Part shown: one piece after another, positions 23,640 to 30,030 of the stretch
Layout: the number at the start of each line of letters is the position of its first letter
How positions within the stretch are numbered: position 1 is the stretch's first letter
Notes under the pieces: generated by a model
The model's input: the letters and a program-made list of their open reading frames with translations, nothing else
The model's database searches: none
What the model was told of the DNA's origin: nothing
Made by a program: the position numbers and the translations under genes
Assembly: GCA_015179025.1 (NCBI GenBank)
Contig: WHUX01000395.1
Location: 1 to 33,487 of the forward strand
Direction: 5' to 3'
Length of the DNA stretch: 33,487 bases
Source of the DNA: Terfezia claveryi
Taxonomy: Eukaryota > Ascomycota > Pezizomycetes > Pezizales > Pezizaceae

Positions 23640-24600
23640 TTCTTTTCCCGATTCTTCTTCTTCAGAACCTAACTCAATGATTTTGAGGTGTCCTTTATCA
23701 GTTCGAATTTTCTTGTTGGTATGCTCTTGGTTTCGGTTATTAGTGCTAGCATTCAAGTAGGAGGAGGAGTTTTCAATTATTTGTCCTCCCTGTAGTATTT
23801 AGTTAGATGACTACTTCTTCCACTCCATACACATCGCCTTTCTTTTGCTCGTTTGTTGAAAGTTTGTGAAGGGATGCGGATTGATCCATCTAGCATAGTT
23901 GTCGATTCATGACGAGTATTCGCAGTTGTAGCATTCTCTCTTCGAAGTTGTACTCACTCTTCAAAGGTTCTTTTCTTTGATACTGGTTACGTTGGAGGAG
24001 CATGATGGTTACGGCTTTGAAACTTAGTAGAAATGATATCCATTTCGATAAGCTTCTGTCTCCATTGGTGAGGGAAGGTGTGAAGGTTTTTGTAGTAGGC
24101 CATTGATTTGCGGAGATCATAGGGAATGTTGGAGATTATAATATTGATGACCTGCATCTTGGATAGTTTGGCATAATTGTTAAGCCTATCTACCTCCGTT
24201 AGATAATCTAAGATAGAACTTGTCTTTTTTAATGCTGCTAGGTCATGATATGCTTGATCTGCCTGGTAGTGGTCCCCATAATACAGTTCCATGGCTTTCT
24301 TAACCTCCTTCCAAGTATGATACTTAACTCGGTTAGCCTTCCACCAATCTAATGCTTTTCCATCCATTGATAACCCAACATATGCTAGCTTCTGGTCTTC
24401 ATTTCGGGTGAGAGTGATGAGAAAGTAATCGTCCATTTGAAGGATCCAGCCTTCAAGGTGTGTTCGGTCCACTTTGAATTTATTCGGGGGTGGTGCTTTG
24501 CCTGCTATCTGCTTATCTTCGAAGATCCCAAGTCCTACTGGAGGTGGTAGTAGAGGAGTGGGGTCTCTGGGTTGTCTTTATTCGACTGGTGGTGGAGGAG
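23640..24600 (-). pseudogene. gag: gag of element B, 5' end missing or altered
   Basis: The capsid-like domain is clear at 23987-24472: LEGWILQMDDYFLI, ALDWWKANRVKYHTWKEV and TSSILDYLTEVDRL. In-frame coding continues upstream through a Pro-rich segment (PPPVGLGIFEDKQIAGK) to about 24575, where a TAA interrupts it. Downstream at about 23795-23837 a CCHC-like motif is visible but damaged: it reads C-V-W-S-G-R-S-S-H-L-T-K-Y-Y, with Ser and Tyr where the second and third Cys are expected. No convincing start codon is seen, because the upstream sequence turns into the GGACGCA repeat. Confidence 0.72.
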
Positions 24601-24635
24601 GTGGTGGTATACCTCATCAGCAAGAAATCGTGTTT

Positions 24636-24906
24636 GCGTCCTGTGCGTCCGGACGCATAGGACGCACGGGACGCACAGGACGAAAACTCAAGATCAGGAC
24701 GCCAAAGCTTGGTGCTCGTGCGTCGGGACGCACTAGCTGCTGGCGCCCGCGCTTGGGACGCAACACTCGCCTCTGGCAGGTGTTCCCGCATCCAGGACGC
24801 AACACAAGCGTGCTTCTGCTCCTAGAAGGCAACACAAGTGTGTTCCCACGTCTGGGACGCAACACACGCGCTTTGCAGATGCTCGCGCCTCCTGGACGCA
24901 AGATGG
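24636..24906. repeat. GC-rich GGACGCA minisatellite
   Basis: Between the family B gag and the next AT-rich DNA, the word GGACGCA (or its complement TGCGTCC) recurs about nine times. The first four are tightly packed (24636-24682). The later ones are spaced by 30-45 bp and share the extended word GGACGCAACAC. The tight block is partly palindromic: CCTGTGCGTCC pairs with GGGACGCACAGG. All frames on both strands are partly open because of the composition, which does not show that it codes for protein. Confidence 0.75.
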
Positions 24907-25140
24907 AACGGGCTGCTCGTCCCCAACGCTACAGGTTCTACCGCTGGCGTTGCTAACGGAAGGCCCACAATCGCTCTCTTCTACAATGCACCAGCTTGTA
25001 TGTACGACCCTCTAATACCAGCCAGGTGCGTAGCCTCTGTTGCAGCGACTGAATATGCATGCAGCGGAAATATCCATTGTATTCGCTAATAATTATATAC
25101 ACAGAAGTATTGAGTAATAGATATATACATAAAACATGCA
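24907..25140. other. Unassigned unique sequence
   Basis: About 230 bp between two tandem repeats. It contains no LTR end, no clear reading frame and no RNA gene that I recognise. GC falls from left to right. Confidence 0.4.
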
Positions 25141-25282
25141 CTCGCTGCTTTAATCGCCCTAACACTCACTCTAATACTCGCTCCAATAGTCGCTCGAATA
25201 CTCCTCTAATACTCGCTCTAATACTCGCTCTAATACTCGCTCTAATACTCGCTCCAATACTTACTCTAATGCTCGCTGTAAT
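25141..25282. repeat. 12-bp tandem repeat (CTCGCTCTAATA), about 12 units
   Basis: Regular 12-bp periodicity with units such as CTCGCTCTAATA, CTCGCTCCAATA and CTCACTCTAATA. The central four are nearly perfect and the edges are degenerate. It ends 45 bp before the left arm of the inverted-repeat element and could belong to it. Confidence 0.85.
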
Positions 25283-25326
25283 GTGCTGGGATATAGAGCG
25301 AAGGGAAAATGCGCGGGGAAGGGAGT

Positions 25327-25644
25327 TATATATACAGGAAAACCATAGTTGCCAAGGCCGACTGCTAAGGCCGACAATTTAGACTTTCCGAAGACAATGA
25401 GATAAGGGATAACAAGAGAAGTGGCATGACAGTGATCAATGGCGCTCAGCCCCCTTTGGCCCGCGGGTGCCGTACTATTCAATGCCTGGCCTGGTAATAG
25501 TCATATTGGGAAATCGTAGTCGTGGTATTGAGATATGTGCGAGTTCACGCTTTGTGATGTGTTTCGTAGGAATTCATGCATTCGCGGGCTTATATAAGTA
25601 TATATATGCGAGAAACTCATGCATTCGCCGGCTTATATATATAT
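25327..25644 (+). repeat. Left inverted arm
   Basis: It starts TATATATACAGG and matches the reverse complement of 27903-28217, with only scattered substitutions and a few bases of length change in the TA runs. It carries GCCAAGGCCGAC and a nearby AAGGCCGAC. Its inner end includes one repeat unit in inverted orientation. The TATATATA at 25327-25334 faces left if used as a promoter on the minus strand. Confidence 0.9.
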
Positions 25645-26027
25645 GTCTCCAAAAGCATGAGTTTCTCGCACATATATATATGTAAGTCTCCAAAAGCACG
25701 AGTTTCTCGCATATATATACATAAGTCTCCAAAAGCACGAGTTTCTCGCATATATATATATAAGTCTCCAAAAGCACGAGTTTCTCGCATATATATATAA
25801 GCCCCGGAATGCACGAGTTTCTCGCATATATATATATAAGTCCCCAAAAGCACGAGTTTCTTGCATATATATATATAAGTCTCCAAAAGCACGAGTTTCT
25901 CGCATATATATATAAGCCCGCGAATGCATGAATTTCTCGCATATATATATATAAGTCTCCAAAAGCACGAGTTTCTCGCATATATATATATAAGTCCCCA
26001 AAAGCACGAGTTTCTCGCATATATATA

Positions 26028-26057
26028 CAATCCCTACCCAAAAGTCTTGGTGAAACA
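26028..26057 (+). repeat. Mariner terminal inverted repeat, left
   Basis: Thirty bases identical to the reverse complement of 27378-27407. The sequences diverge immediately inside. Confidence 0.93.
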
Positions 26058-26248
26058 CAAATTTGAGCCGCTTGGCGGGACTCACTCCAACGCTATTATA
26101 CTCTCGTATTTATTGAATAACTTGACAACTACATATCGCCCAGGTCTGAAATTAAAGTCGGAACAATAAGGGGTATAGGAGAAATAGGAACCAAAATCTT
26201 AAGCAAAGAAAAAGAGAATTGAAGTAAAACCAAACAAACAAAATATAT

Positions 26249-27304
26249 CTAATACCGAGTATACCAGCCCTTAGCAGCAATGACAGCGGCCACCCGGTTT
26301 GGCATGCTCCTCCACAATGACTCAAAGATAGACTCTGGAATTGCTTCCCATGCTTCAGGCAAGACCTCAGCAAGCCTAGCACAAACGGCATCTGGCCCTC
26401 CAGGAGTATTGGCAATATCAGGGTACTTTGCATGAAGATACCATTTGAGATGAATCCAGACATGCTCAATGGGGTTAAGATCTAGACTATAGGGAGGGTG
26501 TCTATCGACTGAGAGGTCATGGAGCTTAAGGAATTCCTTAATAATCTTGGCTGTATGGACTGGAGTATTGTCTTGTTGAAATTTCGCATTGCCAATAGTA
26601 CGGTTGATATGTTTGATAACTGGGAGGAGGAGGACCTCAAGCAAGCGACGATAGATAGTAGCATTAACGGAACGCACAATCAGAGGTACAAATGTACCAC
26701 GATGCCTGCCCCAGAAGCACCCCCAAACCATCATAGAAATGCCTTTCCCCTTAGGGACTGCATTAATATAGTCCTTATCCCACTTTTCCTCTGGTGTTCG
26801 AAAAACCCAAATTTGCCTTGTATGAGCTGACCTTTCTACCGTGCACTCATCACTCCAAATTGTGCTTTCAAAGTCCTCAGCTGTCCAATCTTTTCTTTCT
26901 AATGCCCAAGCAAGTCTTTCCTTAGCTCTAGCCTCTGTTAGCTTCGGTCTCTTTTTTGCTAGCCACTTGCGTAGCCCATTCTCTCGGAGGTAGCGGTCCA
27001 GTGTATGCAAGGACATATGGGGGCAGCAACGTTGCTGAATATCTGCTCTAGTCCATGTTGGATTCTTCTTCACACATCGCATTATGCCCCTTCTATCCAT
27101 CTTGCTGAGCTTTTTTGGTCTACCGGACCTAGGGGCATTTTCAGTAGACCCTCGCACTGCCGCCCGATCGAGGAAATTTCAGATCGTTGACCAAGGACGG
27201 CCAGTAATTTGGGAAATTAATGTTATAGTATACTGCAGGTGGAAGAGAACAAGGATAATCCCCTTCTCCACCGCAGTCATTTCTCGTTGTACACTAGAAG
27301 CCAT
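26249..27304 (-). pseudogene. Tc1/mariner DD34E transposase, one nonsense codon
   Basis: The ATG at 27304 gives MASSVQREMTAVEKG and a 351-residue frame that is open except for TGA at 27179-27181 (codon 42), where an Arg codon CGA would fit. The N-terminal part (residues 1-110) is a paired helix-turn-helix DNA-binding region including the basic SGRPKKLS. The DDE catalytic domain follows: WSDE (Asp at about 152), QQDNTPVH (Asp at about 245) and LNPIEHVW (Glu at about 280), with 34 residues between the last two. The block before the Glu reads PPYSLDLNP, where Tc1 relatives usually have PPYSPDLNP, a Pro-to-Leu change that a CpA-to-TpA mutation would cause. Starting from an internal codon after the stop would lose part of the DNA-binding domain. 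Confidence 0.92.
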
Positions 27305-27377
27305 GGCTGATGTGCTACGGTCCTTGAAAGCACTCTGCAGTCGCTGAATTTACACTTCTTCCCAACGCTGATCGGCA

Positions 27378-27407
27378 TGTTTCACCAAGACTTTTGGGTA
27401 GGGATTG
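27378..27407 (-). repeat. Mariner terminal inverted repeat, right
   Basis: Partner of 26028-26057, adjacent to the TA at 27408-27409. Confidence 0.93.
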
Positions 27408-27902
27408 TATATAAGTCTCCAAAAGCACGAGTTTCTCGCATATATATATATAAGTCTCCAAAAGCACGAGTTTCTCGCATATATATATAAGCCCGCGAAT
27501 GCATGAGTTTCTCGCATATATATATATAAGTCTCCAAAAGCACGAGTTTCTCGCATATATATACATAAGTCTCCAAAAGCACGAGTTTCTCGTATATATA
27601 TATAAGCCCGCGAATGCATGAGTTTCTCACATATATAAGTATATATAAGTCTCCAAAAGCACGAGTTTCTCGCATATATATATAAGCCCGCGAATGCATG
27701 AGTTTCTCGCATATATATATATAAGTCCCCAAAAGCACGACTTTCTCACATATATATATATAAGTCTCCAAAAGCACGAGTTTCTCGCATATATATATAA
27801 GCCCGCGAATGCATGAGTTTCTCGCATATATATATATAAGTCTCCAAAAGCACGAGTTTCTCGCATATATATACATAAGTCTCCAAAAGCACGAGTTTCT
27901 TG

Positions 27903-28217
27903 CATATATATATAAGCCCGCGAATGTATGAGTTTCTCGCATATATATATATAAGCCCGCGAATGCATGAATTCCTACGAAACATATCACAAAGCGTGAA
28001 CTCGCACATATCTCAATACCACGACTACGATTTCCCAATATGACTATTACCAGGCCAGGCATTGAATAGTATGGCACCTGCGGGCGAAAGGGGGCTGAGC
28101 GCCATTGATCACTGTCATGCCACTTCTCTTGTTATCGCTTATCTCATTGTCTTCGGAAAGTCTAAAATGTCGGCCTTAGCAGTCGGCCTTGGCAACTATG
28201 GTTTTCCTGTATATATA
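27903..28217 (-). repeat. Right inverted arm
   Basis: Reverse-complement partner of 25327-25644. It ends CCTGTATATATA at 28217, two bases before the LTR of A3 begins at 28220. TATATATA at 28210-28217 faces right, toward A3. Confidence 0.9.
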
Positions 28218-28219
28218 CC

Positions 28220-28765
28220 TGTAACAACCGTCCCTTTGGCCTTTCTGAGAGTCAGACGGATTCCTGTCTGACTCTCGTTATTCTCGTTATTGTTATGTAT
28301 TTGCATTCGGTTGTCGTTGTCTAGCGTTCTTCGTTGTCGTTATCGTCGGAAAGTCTATTAGTCGCTATGTATATATAGACCCCGGCTCTCGCACTCTTGT
28401 TGGATCCCCATCCAACGTCTTGTATATCCAATACAGGGCCTTGCTTCTCTCCACGTTGGTGTATCTCCCTTGTGCACCTCCTCGCCTTGTCTCTGCAGCC
28501 CAGCTGCCTCCCTTGACACACGCGGCAACTGCTTCTGCGTGTCTCGTGTCCCTTGCCCTCTGCCTCTCTTGCCTCTTGCCCTTGCCTCCTGTCTCAGCCT
28601 TCCCCTAGTCACACACGTAGCGTTCCTACGTGTGTCTTGCCCTAGCCTCTGCCTTCTCCCCGGCGTACCCCTTGGTCGCCTTGTTCCCAGAGCCCACGTT
28701 ACACTAGCCTCTGCCTTCTCCCCGGCGTACCCCTTGGTCGCCTTGTTCCCAGAGCCCACGTTACA
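28220..28765 (+). repeat. 5' LTR of A3, with internal duplication
   Basis: It starts TGTAACAACC and ends CGTTACA. Length is 546 bp, or 484 without the 62-bp tandem duplication at its 3' end, which is then close to the 481 bp of A1. A perfect hairpin lies near the start (28247-28257 with 28266-28276, 11-bp stem, 8-base loop). Confidence 0.88.
28370..28378 (+). promoter_or_regulatory. TATA box in LTR A3
   Basis: TATATATAG lies about 150 bp into the LTR, at the place matching the TATA runs of A1 and A2. It is the likely promoter of the genomic transcript. Confidence 0.55.
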
Positions 28766-28766
28766 C
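28643..28766 (+). repeat. Perfect 62-bp tandem duplication at the LTR end
   Basis: 28643-28704 and 28705-28766 are identical (each begins TAGCCTCTGCCTTCTCCC). The duplicated unit includes the LTR terminus GTTACA, so the terminus is present twice, at 28698-28703 and 28760-28765. Confidence 0.95.
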
Positions 28767-28800
28767 TACGTTGGATCACTCTGATCAACCGGTACGCCCA

Positions 28801-30030
28801 ATGGCTCCCCAAGACACCACCCCCGCGCTCGCAGCCAGATTTCGAGCCTGGCAAGCTCTACCCATTCCCATGAACCAGGACGATTTCGGCAGCTATCGTC
28901 AGACCATTATCGATATATACCTGGCGGCGGATGCCTTAGGCCAACGACTGGAATTAGCCATACATGAAGGCCAACAAAAACAGACCAGAACTAATGACGA
29001 GGTCACGATACTCACCGAAGACCTCCTATCCTGCCAGGCTGACCTCGCAACCGCCCAGAACGACTTGATCAATGAAAGAAGGACCATCCAGAGCCTGAAT
29101 AGAGCCCTGGACACAATCCAAGCAGCCCCAGCACCCCAAGCACTACAGGCACCCAAGACCCAGGATCTCCCTACCCCGCCAAAGTTCAATGGCGACAGGA
29201 CTCGCCTGAAAGCCTGGAAAAATTCCATCAAAATCAAACTAACTGGGGATGCTGCAAAATTCCCTACCGTTCAGCACCGATTAGCTTATGTATACGGCCT
29301 ATTGGAGGGCAGAGCTTTGGACCAGGTCCAACCCTATGTGCTCGATGACCGCTTCAACCTCCCTGATGTTGCTGCTCTGCTCACAATCCTCGACCGTGCC
29401 TTCGGAGACCCAGACCCCGTAGGTACAGCAACTCGCGCTCTCCGAGCACTAAAACAGAAGGGCCATGACCTCTCAACATACGTGGCAGAATTCTCAAGGT
29501 TGGCAGCAGAGGTGGAGTGGAACGATCGGGTGAAGCTGGAATAGTTCGAGGAAGGCCTCAATATTGAGCTCAAACAGGCCCTCCTCCAATCTCCAGATGT
29601 TAAAACCCTGGATGAATTCATTGATCAGGCATCCAAGATGAAGCAAAAGATGGCTAGGTTGAGAGTCCAGGTCAGCGCCCCCAGTACCTATCGGCCTCCT
29701 GTTAGAGCCCAGCACCTCCAGCAACAAACTCGCCCCCAGAACCCTAGCCCTCAGACGCAAGCTACAGCCAATAAGCCAGCCCACCCATCCCTGGTGGCGG
29801 GCGGCACCACCACCATAGATTTATCATCAGGAAGGCCCCGCCTGACACAAGAAGAGAGGGAACGTCGCCGCAACAATGGGTTATGCATTGCGTGCGGAAA
29901 AGGGGATCACTTCATTGCAGCCTGTCCTTTGAGAAAGAATCCCCCCTGGCAGCCCACGCCATCTCCGAATCCAGGATTGAAGAACTTGGGGAGGAGTCGG
30001 GAAAAGGGGGGTCCCTTGTCTAGTTACTGA
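28801..30030 (+). pseudogene. gag: gag of copy A3, one in-frame TAG
   Basis: The ATG at 28801 (MAPQDTTPALAARFRAW) is the first ATG after the LTR. The frame would give 409 residues. A coiled-coil-like stretch lies at about residues 45-110, then LPTPPKFNGDRTRLKAWKNS and the capsid-like domain up to about residue 245. A Pro/Gln-rich linker follows, and then the zinc knuckle CIACGKGDHFIAAC (about 29884-29925). TAG at 29542-29544 interrupts KLE-FEEGL, where CAG (Gln) would fit. The TGA stop at 30028-30030 overlaps the pol frame by 50 bases. Confidence 0.88.

Larger units (their letters stand above)
19425..24612 (-). mobile_element. Ty3/gypsy chromovirus family B, 5'-truncated
   Basis: A second LTR retrotransposon on the minus strand with its own LTR sequence, gag, protease, RT, RNase H, integrase, GPY/F module and chromodomain. 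Its proteins align in order with family A but differ clearly in sequence, for example [14 protein letters not shown] against [14 protein letters not shown]. Only the 3' LTR is present. Upstream of gag the sequence becomes a GC-rich minisatellite with no LTR-like end. The right boundary is approximate. Confidence 0.9.
26028..27407 (-). mobile_element. Tc1/mariner element nested in the minisatellite
   Basis: A 1380-bp DNA transposon with identical 30-bp inverted ends (26028-26057 and 27378-27407; each begins CAATCCCTACCCAAAAG on its own strand). TA dinucleotides directly outside (26026-26027 and 27408-27409) fit the TA target duplication of this superfamily. It holds one transposase gene on the minus strand and lies within the TA run of a repeat unit. 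Confidence 0.95.
25645..27953 (+). repeat. Minisatellite core, about 24 units of two subtypes (mariner inserted)
   Basis: Ten units lie left of the mariner (25645-26027) and about fourteen right of it (27408-27953), all in the same direction. Subtype A reads AGTCTCCAAAAGCACGAG then TTTCTCGCA. Subtype B reads AGCCCGCGAATGCATGAG then TTTCTCGCA. Each is followed by a TA run of variable length. Subtype A dominates on the left; on the right A and B alternate irregularly. Every unit contains CGAG-TTT-CTCG or a close variant, a small stem-loop. Long open frames occur only because the unit lacks stops. Confidence 0.93.
25327..28217. mobile_element. Foldback-like inverted-repeat element with minisatellite core
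   Basis: Two near-identical inverted arms (25327-25644 and 27903-28217) enclose an array of 37-39 bp repeats, which is interrupted by a Tc1/mariner element. Without that insertion the object is about 1.5 kb. It encodes no protein of its own. Long inverted arms around tandem repeats recall Foldback elements of animals and plants, but I cannot assign a family. I see no target duplication: the right end coincides with the start of LTR A3, so the true end may lie beyond A3. On the left, the arm may extend through the 12-bp repeat. Confidence 0.7.

Noticed and set aside
24474..24956. 160-codon plus-strand open frame, with matching minus-strand frames
   Set aside because: It runs antisense through gag and then through the GC-rich repeat. 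The frames are open on both strands because of composition.
25645..27953. CRISPR-like look of the array (short repeats, regular period)
   Set aside because: There are no unique spacers; the parts between conserved words are TA runs or one of two fixed subtypes. The surrounding elements are eukaryotic and no cas genes are present.
25574..28077. Several overlapping long open frames in both directions across the minisatellite, for example a 231-codon frame at 27382-28077
   Set aside because: They are repeats of the same short peptide in three frames, caused by a stop-free repeat unit and TA runs, with no domain and no independent start context.
28766..28785. A primer-binding site matched to a particular tRNA just after LTR A3
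   Set aside because: A TGGATC word occurs a few bases after the LTR and is partly shared with A1, but I could not match it confidently to a specific tRNA, and self-priming is also possible in this group.
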